DNA of 52,429 bases, taken from positions 1 through 52,429 of the forward strand of contig NZ_QBUG01000019.1 in NCBI RefSeq assembly GCF_003058225.1, read 5' to 3'. The notes under the pieces were generated by a model, which did not search any database, was not told where the DNA came from, and worked only from the letters and a program-made list of their open reading frames with translations. A program made the translations under genes and the position numbers. How positions within the stretch are numbered: the first letter of the stretch is position 1; each line of letters opens with the position of its first letter. This DNA is from Promicromonospora sp. AC04. GTDB taxonomy: Bacteria; Actinomycetota; Actinomycetes; Actinomycetales; Cellulomonadaceae. This document shows, in pieces, positions 33,002 to 42,600 of the stretch.

Positions 33002-33625
33002 ATGTCGGCATTGACGTTCGACGCTGTTCCGCACGTCCTCGATGATGACGAGATTCCCTTCGTGCTGGGATTCGCCCCTGACCCGCGACCGTCTCTCGAG
33101 ATCGACGGCGTCCAGTACCGCCGGGCCAGCGATCGATGCCTCATCGACTACGACTTGGCTCCACTGCGGCTCCGCGCCCTGCTGCTGCACCTGGACGACG
33201 GCAACGTGTACCTCATGGCCAATGCGGGCCCGCTGTTCAACGAATGGTGGCCCTTGTTGCAGGGCGATCTCGACAACCCGCTGCGACCGTACCTTTCCGC
33301 AGGCGCAGCTCGAAAACCGGTGACGATGAGCATCGCCGCCGGGTCCGTCAATGTGACCGTGACGCAGCCCAGCCCCGAGTTGAATATGACGGTGCTCGTC
33401 GTGGGCATTGGACCTGGAATGACCGATGCCCACCTGTTGCTGAGCGCTGGCCTCGCACTTCCGGTGATCAAGGCCGCTCTGTCGACCCTCGTGGAATACC
33501 GTTCCCTGGTTGGCGACATCCCCGACGTCGACATCCAGACCGGCGAGACCACCCTCGCGCTCGACGACATGTTGACGTATGCAGCTCACGCAGCCGATGC
33601 GATCGGCTGGGACCGCAAACATTGA
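33002..33625 (+). CDS. Hypothetical protein (second gene of unknown pair)
   Basis: 207 residues; GGAGGCACACC precedes the ATG, a good ribosome-binding site. The sequence is strand-rich with moderately hydrophobic stretches (MTVLVVGIGPGMTDAHLLL) too short and polar for a confident membrane helix. No family is recognised. Co-transcription with the preceding gene is likely from the 27-nt gap and good translation signal. Confidence 0.6.
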   Translation: MSALTFDAVPHVLDDDEIPFVLGFAPDPRPSLEIDGVQYRRASDRCLIDYDLAPLRLRALLLHLDDGNVYLMANAGPLFNEWWPLLQGDLDNPLRPYLSAGAARKPVTMSIAAGSVNVTVTQPSPELNMTVLVVGIGPGMTDAHLLLSAGLALPVIKAALSTLVEYRSLVGDIPDVDIQTGETTLALDDMLTYAAHAADAIGWDRKH

Positions 33626-33984
33626 GGCAACCGCCGATCTCGACGCTTCGCAACTGACCCGTTCGGACTGGCTACGACCGAGGAGAGCTTGCCAGCGGGA
33701 GTTGGCCACCGGGAGCTTTCCGCGCTGCTGAACTTCCTGGCTCCGGAAGTTCTCCGGCTTGTGGTGGTGTCTGCGCAGGTCGACGCGTGGTTTGCGGCGG
33801 CCGTCGAATGTTCCTGGCGCGGTGGGTGAACCGGTGATGCTGCGCGTCGAGACTGTGTCGTGCCCGCCAGGAGAGCCCTGGCTGGTACGGCGAACAGGGG
33901 GACGGCGGCTGTGGCCATGACACTGAACGCCGCCGAAGGGTGATAAGACAGGTGCCGATGGGCACACTGCCGGCCAAGGACACC
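33626..33984. other. Gene-free stretch
   Basis: No supported gene. A plus-strand run with ELSALLNFLAPEVLRLVVV looks protein-like but lacks a start signal. A perfect 8-bp hairpin, GAACTTCC / GGAAGTTC (33730-33752), lies inside and might be a terminator or part of a repeat. Confidence 0.4.
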
Positions 33985-35088
33985 ATGACCCCGAGACCTC
34001 TTGCCGTCGGCTATGTCAGCGCCCAGGACGCCATCGTCAGCGCTCGTCAGCGCGCTGCCCTCCAGGCGCATGCCGTCCAGGAGGGCCTCGGGCTCGCGTC
34101 CATGGTCGAGGATCCGCACGACTTGATGACGTTGAGCGAGCTGCTCGCGCTGACCGAACAACACGGCGCGGTCCGGGTGCTCCTGGCCGCAGGGACGGCG
34201 ATGGCGGCACGACGCCGGTCGGTCAACGATGTGCTGTCCCGGATCGGCGCCGCGTGCACCGTCGTCGCCGACCCTGGGCCGCGGCCGGGGCCCCAGATGG
34301 TCGCTCTCGACATCGACGGCACCCTGGTGCCCGAGGGTACGACCGACGTCGCCCAGGTGACGGCCGACGCTGTCCGGGACGTCCTGGCTGCCGGTCACCA
34401 CGTGGTGCTGGCTTCAGGCCGGTCGCTGGTCGGCATCCTGCCCATCGCGGAACGGCTCGGCTTGTCCGGCGGTTGGCTGGTCGCGTCCAACGGCGCCGTC
34501 ACCGCCCGCCTGGACCCTGAGGCCCGGGACGGGTTCACGGTGACGGATGCGCAGACGTTCGACGTCGAGCCGGTCGCCCGCCTGGCTCGCGACCTGATGC
34601 CCGATGTCGAGCTCGCGGTCGAGGAGACCGGGTGGGGCTACCGGGTCACGCGGAGGGCCCCGGACGGCGACGTCAACGGTCAGCAGCACCTGGTCGCGTT
34701 CGACGGCTTGTGGTCGGTGCCCGCGTCTCGGGTGATCCTGCGCGCGCCGGGTGTGGTCGCGACCCTGTTGGAGCCGGTGCGGGCGCTCGGAGTGACGGCG
34801 ACCCCGGCCGGCCCGGACTGGATTGACGTGACGCCCTTGGGCCTGTCGAAGGCCAGTGCCCTGGAAGCCGTTCGTCAGCGGCTTGGGGTGGGCGAGGCTC
34901 GGACGGTCGCGGTCGGCGACGGCGTCAACGACCTGCAGATGCTGGCCTGGGCTGCACACTCGGTAGCCATGGGCCAGGCACCGACTTCGGTCCGCGAGGC
35001 TGCGGATGAGGTAACCGGGACGATCGCGCAGAACGGCGTCGTACCCGTCCTGCGTGCCTTGCTTCGCCGGGACCTATCCGGGGCTTAG
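33985..35088 (+). CDS. Serine-recombinase-like domain fused to a Cof-type HAD phosphatase
   Basis: 367 residues from the ATG at 33985 (AAGGA upstream; the GTG at 33940 and the ATG at 33958 are alternatives). The first 100 residues, including PLAVGYVSAQDAIVSARQRA and the GAVRVLLAAGTAMAARRR segment, resemble a resolvase N-terminal domain, but the catalytic RVS signature is degenerate. From about 110 a HAD phosphatase is complete: ALDIDGTLV (nucleophile), LASGRSL, a Cof-type cap, LGLSKASAL with the motif III lysine and GDGVNDLQML. Cof enzymes hydrolyse phosphosugars or other phosphoesters. The stop overlaps the convergent lysE-like stop. Confidence 0.8.
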   Translation: MTPRPLAVGYVSAQDAIVSARQRAALQAHAVQEGLGLASMVEDPHDLMTLSELLALTEQHGAVRVLLAAGTAMAARRRSVNDVLSRIGAACTVVADPGPRPGPQMVALDIDGTLVPEGTTDVAQVTADAVRDVLAAGHHVVLASGRSLVGILPIAERLGLSGGWLVASNGAVTARLDPEARDGFTVTDAQTFDVEPVARLARDLMPDVELAVEETGWGYRVTRRAPDGDVNGQQHLVAFDGLWSVPASRVILRAPGVVATLLEPVRALGVTATPAGPDWIDVTPLGLSKASALEAVRQRLGVGEARTVAVGDGVNDLQMLAWAAHSVAMGQAPTSVREAADEVTGTIAQNGVVPVLRALLRRDLSGA

Positions 35089-35729
35089 GCCTTGGCGCTG
35101 CCCTCGAGCGCGAGGCCGGCGCCCAGGCCAACCATGGCGACTCCGCCGGTGACGCTCAGGTGGTCGAGCCGCTTCGGGTTGCGGGAGAACCACGTGCGGG
35201 CCTGGCTGGCGATCAACGTCACGATCGAGTCCTGGCCGAGGGCCAGCGCGCCGAACAGCAGTCCGAGGAACAGGAGCTGCGGCGTCGCGGGTGCGGCGTC
35301 GTTCATGAACTGCGGGAGGAAGGCCGCGAAGAACACGATGGTCTTCGGGTTGGTCACGCCGACGGTGAAACCGGCCGAGACCGCGCGCCATGGACCTGCC
35401 GGACGTGCCTTGTCGGGTGCGGCCATCGCGAGCCGGGCGTCGGCGCGGTGCCGGATCGCCTGGATCCCGAGGTAGATCACGTATCCCGCGCCGACGAGCT
35501 TGAGCACGGTGTAGGCGGTGGCGGATGCCTCGACCAGCGCACCCAGACCGATCGCTACGCAGGCCACCTGGACGAGCAGGCCCAGCGCGTTGCCGGTCAC
35601 CGACAGGAGCGCGTCCCGGCGTCCGACCGTCAGCGCCCGGCCGATCGCGAAGAGGACGCTGGGTCCGGGCAGAGCGATGAAGATGACGGACGCCGCGAGG
35701 AAGGCGACGAGCTGGGTGGCGGTGGGCAT
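35085..35729 (-). CDS. LysE/RhtB family exporter
   Basis: 214 residues with about six membrane helices. The family signatures are present: FIALPGPSVLFAIGRALTVGRR near the N-terminus (PGP motif) and GFTVGVTNPKTIVFFAAFLPQF in the middle (NPK motif). It exports amino acids or related metabolites across the cytoplasmic membrane; the substrate is unassigned. A TACGAT -10 box is 6 nt before the ATG. The 3' end overlaps the HAD gene by 4 nt in convergent orientation. Confidence 0.93.
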   Translation of the reverse strand: MPTATQLVAFLAASVIFIALPGPSVLFAIGRALTVGRRDALLSVTGNALGLLVQVACVAIGLGALVEASATAYTVLKLVGAGYVIYLGIQAIRHRADARLAMAAPDKARPAGPWRAVSAGFTVGVTNPKTIVFFAAFLPQFMNDAAPATPQLLFLGLLFGALALGQDSIVTLIASQARTWFSRNPKRLDHLSVTGGVAMVGLGAGLALEGSAKA

Positions 35730-35735
35730 GACGTC

Positions 35736-35741
35736 ATCGTA
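35736..35741 (-). promoter_or_regulatory. -10 box of LysE-family gene
   Basis: TACGAT on the minus strand, 6 nt before the ATG: probable leaderless promoter. Confidence 0.4.
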
Positions 35742-35818
35742 GCGATCGGCTTATTGGCGGTCGTTGGTATTTGCTGGGGTCGGAGGGGGCGGCGGGCCAA
35801 CGTGGCCTGCGTGCCAGA

Positions 35819-36478
35819 ATGACGCGCATGCTTTCGCCTGCCGTGATGACGGACGCCCTGACTCTCTGGGACTTCCACCAGATCGATGACGAGCCCCGGG
35901 CGACGGACGTCGGCATCGGTCTCGGCAGTCACGACATCGGCGTGGCAGAGCACACCGCTGAGCTGTTCCACCAGGGCCGGTTCCCGTTGATCGTGTTTAC
36001 CGGCGCGAACGCACCCACCACTATCGGCGTGTTCCCGCGTGGCGAGGCTGTTCACTTCACGGAGCGCGCAGAAGAGCTGGGCGTCCCGCGCGGTGCACTG
36101 CTGATCGAGCCTAAGGCCACGAACACGAGCGAGAACTTCACGTTCACCCGCGAGATGCTCGAGCGCGATGGCATCCCCGTCGCCTCGGCGACGATCGTCA
36201 GCCGGCCGTACCAGCAGCGCCGCGCGTACGCGACTGTGCGGAAGGTTTGGCCTGAACTGGATGTAGTGTGCTCCGCGCGCCGTCAGGAACTGGGCGACTA
36301 CATCGCGAGCATCGGTGACGAGTCGCGAGTCCTGAACATGCTCGTTGGGGACACGCAACGTCTCTGGGTCTACGCCGACGCTGGCTTCGCCATCCCGGTC
36401 GATGTCCCCGAAGAAGTCCGGGCCGCGTACGACCGCCTCGTCGCCGAGGGCTACACGAGCCGCCTGGTGAGGCAGTAG
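35819..36478 (+). CDS. YdcF/DUF218-family protein
   Basis: 219 residues from the ATG at 35819. The DUF218 features are an N-terminal strand with VGIGLGSHDIGVAEHTAELF, LIVFTGANAP, the ALLIEPKATNTSENFTFTRE block (E-x-x-A-x-N-T-x-E-N) and a strand with ATIVSRPYQQRRAYAT. This cytoplasmic version lacks a membrane anchor and resembles YdcF, whose precise role is unknown (S-adenosylmethionine binding has been reported). It is divergent from the LysE-family gene. Confidence 0.9.
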   Translation: MTRMLSPAVMTDALTLWDFHQIDDEPRATDVGIGLGSHDIGVAEHTAELFHQGRFPLIVFTGANAPTTIGVFPRGEAVHFTERAEELGVPRGALLIEPKATNTSENFTFTREMLERDGIPVASATIVSRPYQQRRAYATVRKVWPELDVVCSARRQELGDYIASIGDESRVLNMLVGDTQRLWVYADAGFAIPVDVPEEVRAAYDRLVAEGYTSRLVRQ

Positions 36479-36650
36479 AGGGCGGTCACGCCAGGACGCC
36501 GACCACGTGTGGGCGAGCCGGGTCAGCTCGACCCCGGGGCGTAGGGCAGCGGTCTCGACCAGAGGGTTCACGACGTACCTGGTGGTGTGGTGGTGACGAA
36601 CCTGGGGCAGTCCCACACGAGAACCCACGGGCGTTGTCGCGACGAGCACC

Positions 36651-39600
36651 TCAGCGCGCGTCCAGGTACCTGCCGCTACGCGTTATCCGCCCCTCCTCGA
36701 CGGCACTTGCGATGACACCAAGGAGTCGCTCTCGGACCTTGACGGCGACTCGGCTGACCCCGAACTCGCGCGCGGTCTCGCGCAGAGCGTCTTCCTCAGT
36801 GATGCCATGGGCGCTGCGGACGACATGCACGAGCGCGTTGCGCAGTTCCTGGTACGGGATTTCGGCGAGCTCGCGTTGACCTCCGGGTTCGGGCACGCGG
36901 TAGCCCGTGACCTCTTTGGGCCGAGTGTTCTCGGGCCAGGCGACGAGATCGCCGTTGGCTGCGACGACGACCATGCCGCGTGGGATCGCCTGACGGAGGT
37001 GTTCCTTGCGCGTGCTGTGCAGCTTGGCCAGGCCAAACCTACTCGCTACCGTCTTGAGCAGGCGGTCCACGACGACAGGACCCTCTGCCCCCACGACGTC
37101 TCGGATCTGTTGGCGGATCAGCTCTCGGGCTTGGGCACCGGTCGCGTCCAATATGTCCCGGGAGAGTCGGGGTGTGGCGTCGGCAGGCTGGAACCGTGTT
37201 ACACCCTCGGGGAGCCGAGTCTCACCGCCTAGCGCAGGAGCGGTGGGGGATGCGGCCTGGTGCGCCTGGAGCAGCACCCGGCCTGCTGCGTTATCAATTG
37301 CCTGTGTGGCTGAGGACAGGACGTCGTCGATGGTCTGGACCACGGCGGTTGCCGCTGCGACGGCAGCTGCACCGAGAGCTCGACGGTCGGTTCGCGGCGG
37401 AGGGTCCTGGGCGGCCTTCGCAGCGTCGAGTACCTGGGCAACGACGGCGTCGGGTTCGCGGAGCCAGGTCGGCAACCAGACCCGCTCGACTCGTGACCAG
37501 CCCATCTGGTCGGTCAGCACGGACCGAGGTAGCCCGTCGCGGTCACCGACGCTGGTCCGCTGTGCCCAGACGGGGCCGTCGAGCAGGATCGCGACCCAGG
37601 GACGGTCCTCGACGCGGACGGCCAGGTCGACCGTGAAGTCCGACAGCCCAATACTTGTGCGGACCTCAAGCCCGGCTTCGCGCAGCGCCCGCTCGATCTC
37701 GGCGAGATGCCAGTCGCGTGCTGTCGGCCGCTGCAGCCCTGCCCGTTCCGCGCCGTGCTGAGCCAGGAGGAGGTAGTCCTTGAGGTCGGCGAGGCCCTGT
37801 GAGCCCGACGTCGACAGGTCCAGCTCGTGCGGGTCGAAAGACGCGAAGATCGTCACATGCTCTTTGGCGCGGGTCACGGCCACGTTCAGGCGCTTCTCGC
37901 CGCCGGTCCTGCTGAGCGGGCCCCAGTTGAGTGGAACCCGTCCGCGGCTGTCCTTGGCGAAGGCCAGCGTGAACAGGATGACGTCGCGTTCATCGCCTTG
38001 GACGTTCTCGAGGTTCTTGACGAACAAGGGTTCGTTGGCACGGGACAACGCCGCCTCGATTGCGGCTGAGGTCACACGCAGCGACTCCAGCAGGTCGAGG
38101 ATCAGGTCACGTTGCTGGGTGTTGAAGGTCACCACACCGATCGTGCGGTCAGGATCCTCGGTCAGAAGCGCCGAGATCTCCTCAACGACGGCGGTCACCT
38201 CGGCGCGGTTCACACGAGCCGCGCCGCGTCCGCCGCCCTCCCACTGGCCCTCGACCCCGCGCAGATCGATCGCGGCACCGCCGGTGCGCCCGGGCGGCGT
38301 TGGGAAGCTGGAGAGCCTGCCCTCGTAGTAGGTCTTGTTCGAGAAGGCGATGAGCATCTCGTCGCGTGAACGGTAGTGCCAGGACAGCAGCAGCCGCGGC
38401 AGTCGCGATTCGACGCCCTCGGTGAGGATCGACTCCAGGTCGCGCGGCACCAGCCGTGCCTCGGCATCGTCGGCGTCTTCATCGTCACCGGCAGACGAGG
38501 CGAAGGTCGAGCTCGGCGGCATCTGCTGCGAGTCGCCGACGATGACCACCGACCGACCGCGTCCCATCGCGCCGACTGCTTCCGGGACACGAATCTGCGA
38601 CGCCTCGTCGAATACGACTACGTCGAAATCCACGGCGGTCGGCGGCAGGAATCTGGCCACCGAGCTGGGGCTCATCAGGAAGCAGGGGGTGACCTGCGTG
38701 ATGATCGGCCCGAACTGGTCCAGCAGCTGCCGGATCGAGAGGCCGCCCCGCCGGCGAGAGAGCTGGGCGCCGAGGTCGGCGACCTTGCCGCGGGGCTGGC
38801 TGACGTCGATCGTGCGGGCGGCCGCGATGCGTGCGGGCAGCTCGGTGAGCAGTCGTCCCCGCGCGTCCTCGCCGGTGGCGACGAAGCGTTCGATGAGCCG
38901 CGCTCGTTCGGCATCGTCGAATGCCTCGAGCCCGGTCGTCTCCAGGCGTTCGGTCAGGATCGCGCGTGCGACCCCGAGGCGAACGGCGTTTTCGGTGTCG
39001 GTGCTGCTGAGGCTGCCGTCGCGTACCCGCCCCGCTACGTCGGCGAGGCCGAGATCGGTGAGCCGCTCGACAGCGCCGCGTACAGCCAGCCACCGCTGCA
39101 GGCGCACTAACGAGTTCCCGCTCGCGTCAGACTGCCAGTCGCCCAGGCTCTCGGCCGTCGCGGTACCGCGCGGGCGGCCGTCGCACCAGTACGCCAGGTC
39201 GTCCGGCGTTGTGCCGAGTGCCGTCAGGTAGGAGCTCCACGCGGCGCCCAGCTCGTGCACGACGGAGCCCGGAGTGATCTGGTCAGCCGAGTGGGTGTCG
39301 CGGATCTTGTCGTAGGTGGCGTCGATGACCTCATGCGTGGCCTCGTGGTCCGGTCGGCCTCTGCCCAGGGTCGCCCACAGCGCATTGGCGTCTTCCAGAG
39401 CGGTGATCGCGCGCTCCACGACGTGCATGTGGGTCGGGTCGAGCGGGTTCCACTGGTACGGAAGATCGACGCCGGGCAGGCTCCGGACGAAGTCAGTGAG
39501 CCGGTTCAGCTCGCCGCGCACCAAGGCGAGCTGCTGCAGCGCGGCCGAGAGTTGCTTGAGCGGCAACGACGCCTCGCCGCCGGGCAGCACGGCGGCGAGG

Positions 39601-42600
39601 TCTGTGATGATCGCGCGGCGGCGCTTCTTCTTGCCGAACAGCTTGCTGTCGGCCTCGGTAGCGCGCTGCGTGAAGGTGTCCAGGCCGAGGGCTACAGCCT
39701 GCGGGGCGAACGGTGCAAGACGCGGTCCGCACGCCGTCCGGAATGCCTCGATCGCAGTGCGGACCTCCTGGGCCTTCGTGTGCCAGTGTGGGGTGACGAT
39801 CTCACGGGCTTCCGAGGCGGACCGGCCAACGCCCGCACGCAGGGACTCCATCCAGCGAGCCACAGCATGGAACTCCTCGGGCGTCTGCGCCCGGTCAGTC
39901 AGGTTGCGAACGGGGCCCACCGTGGCGTGGTCGGCCGAAACGAGCCGCTCCAGGGCTGCTGCGACGCCCGGCCGGTCAAGGTGCGCGGGGTCGATGGGAC
40001 CGGCTAGACGCCACGGCGACCGCGCGGGCGCGGCGCCTAGCCGGCCCAGCGCTCCGCCCAAGTCCTGCGCGGCGTCGTACACGTCCGCAACAGGCGTCAC
40101 ACCCTGTGCGACGGCGCGCGGGACAAGGGATGGCTCAACGCCGCCGGCCGTGGCGCTCAGCTCTAGGATGACCTGCCGGGCCTCCCAGGCGGAGACGTCC
40201 ACCGGACCGGGCTCGTGCAGCAGCCGCGGGTAATTGGACAGCGAGTCGACCAGGTTGCGGTACTGCGCCCTGGCGGTCTCCCAGCTCGACGACGACTCGG
40301 TGCGTGCCTCCATCGCGGTGCGGATCTGCTGGCGGACGGCCTGGACCGTCTGGGTCTTGCCGTGCACGTCCAGGCTGAACGTACCGAGTCCGACCTGGTC
40401 CAGGCGTCGCTTCACGACATCGAGCGCAGCCTGCTTCTCGGCAACGAACAGCACCTTCTTGCCTTCGGCGAGCAGGTGCGCGATGAGGTTGGTGATCGTC
40501 TGTGACTTGCCGGTGCCCGGTGGGCCTTCAAGGATGAACGACTTGCCGGCCGCTGCCCAGCGGATCGCCTCGATTTGCGAACCGTCGGCGGGAATCGGCA
40601 GGTACGCCTTAGCTTCGGCCGCCGGGTCGGGCAGGGGTGGTGCGACGTCGTCGAGGAACGGTTGCCCCGGGGTCTCCACCATGTGCCGCACGGCTGGGCG
40701 CTCGAGGAATGACGGCCAACCGTCCACGAGGTCGCGCCACATGTCGAGGGTCGAGAACTGGACCAGCGTGAGGTGAGCAGTCTCCTCCACGTGGAAGTCG
40801 ACCAGGCCCTTGCGCAGCAGCGCGGAACGCACGGCGGCGAGCGCGCCCTCGACGTCGATCCCCGACTCGTCCTGACCTGGGTCGGTGAGCTCGGGTACGG
40901 TCACGCCCCAGGAAACTCGCAACTTCTCGACGAGGCAGTAGTTCGGCTCGACCTGTCGCGTCTCGTCGAGAGCAAGCGTGAACGTTGTCAGCCCCCGCCC
41001 CCCGACGAGTTTCACCGGGACGAGGAAGAGCGGCGCAATGCCCTCCTTACCGCGCTCCGACCATTCGAGTGTGCCGATCGTGAGGTAGAGGCTGTCGGTG
41101 CCGGTCTCCTCCAGTGTGGTCTTCGCCTTGCGCGCCAGGGTGCGGAGCTTGCGGTGGTACTCCAGCCTGCTGGTCGCTGTGAAGAGCCGGTTCTCCTCGA
41201 TCAGGATCCGCCGCAGGGCGTCGGCGTCGACGTCGGCAGCCGTGCGCGCGCCCTGGGCTCGGAGGAGGTCAGCCAGCTCGTCGTGCGGCACGAGGGCGAG
41301 CCGGTTCCCTTGTGCGACGACGTCCTCCAGTTGGGCCAGTGTGTCGGTCGGCACGTGCACCGGGATCGACGAGGACTTCTTCAGCTTGAGCAATGGGTTC
41401 CGGTAGGTCATGTCGAGCAGCGAGCGCTGCCACCGGTCCACCCTTGGCGGGACCGTGGTGGAGGTGCGTTGGTCGTCGGCCTCGCCGGACGGCGTGCGGC
41501 GCGCGTGAACGACCGGCGCCTCCTTGATGACCTCGATCACCCGTTGTCCACCCTCGAACCGGAGGTTGGGCAGTGGCTTGACGATGCGGTGAGCTGCGTG
41601 GACGTCCAGCAGATACTCGATCTCCTGGAGACCTGTGGTGCGCCACCGGCGGGCGTGGCCACGTGCCGCGTCGAAACTGACAGGCTCGTCGCCGGCGCAC
41701 ACCGCTGTCGTCTCGACCACCTCGAGGATGTCGGAATCCATGATAGTGGCGATCGCTCCGGGCTGTGTGACGCCGACGTCCGGGAGCTGAGCGTCCTCGG
41801 TGAGATACCCGGCGAAGGCATGGTTCTGCGTCACCACTATGACCGGGTGCAGGCCGGCGGCCTCTAGCACGGCCGCATAGAGGACGGACAGGTCCAGGCA
41901 GGTGCCGTACCGGTCGTCAAGCACCTGACCATGGCTACGAATGCGTTGGCCGGTCCCTTCGAAGCTGGGTGGCGCTTGGACGTACCGGATCTCGGCCGCG
42001 ACCAGGGCGTCATAGAGCGCTTCGGCGATCTGGTGCACCCGCTCCGGACCGGTCTGGTAACCGTCCAGCGCGGGGGTGCCGACGCGTTCGGTGAGCAGCC
42101 CGCTGGCGGTGTCCAGGATCCTCTGGACCGTGGGGTCGTTCGGGCGCACGAATGCCGCCAGCGTCTCGTGCAGGCTCCGCGCCCACCACTCGTCGATGGT
42201 CAGGAGCCGGACCGTCGTGCTGTCGGAGAACGTCAGCGCCGCCGTCTCGGCGGTCAGATGTACATCGGTCGGGACCGACTCGTCGAATACGACGAACGGC
42301 GTGCTGGTCAGCCGCCAGGCGAGCCGGCTGGTGGGGACCTCGACCCGTGCGCCTGGCGCGACGTCACCGACCTCCACGACCAGTGGAGCCGCCAATGGGG
42401 AGTCCGGGAGCGGGCTCTCGATCGAGAACGTGAGCCGCAGGTCGCGCGCGGTTTCGGGGCCGCGATTGTGCAGCACGGCCTTGGCGACTGGGGAGATCCC
42501 GTTGTGGACCAGTGCATAGTTGATCGCTTCGCGGACGCCGACCACGACGTCGAGATCACCCAAACGCGCGGTGAGCAGCCGTAAGCCAGGGAGTTCGGTG

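Noticed and set aside
32123-33967. A 614-codon open frame on the minus strand
   Set aside because: Antisense to the two-gene unknown operon, whose plus-strand genes have a good ribosome-binding site and tight spacing.
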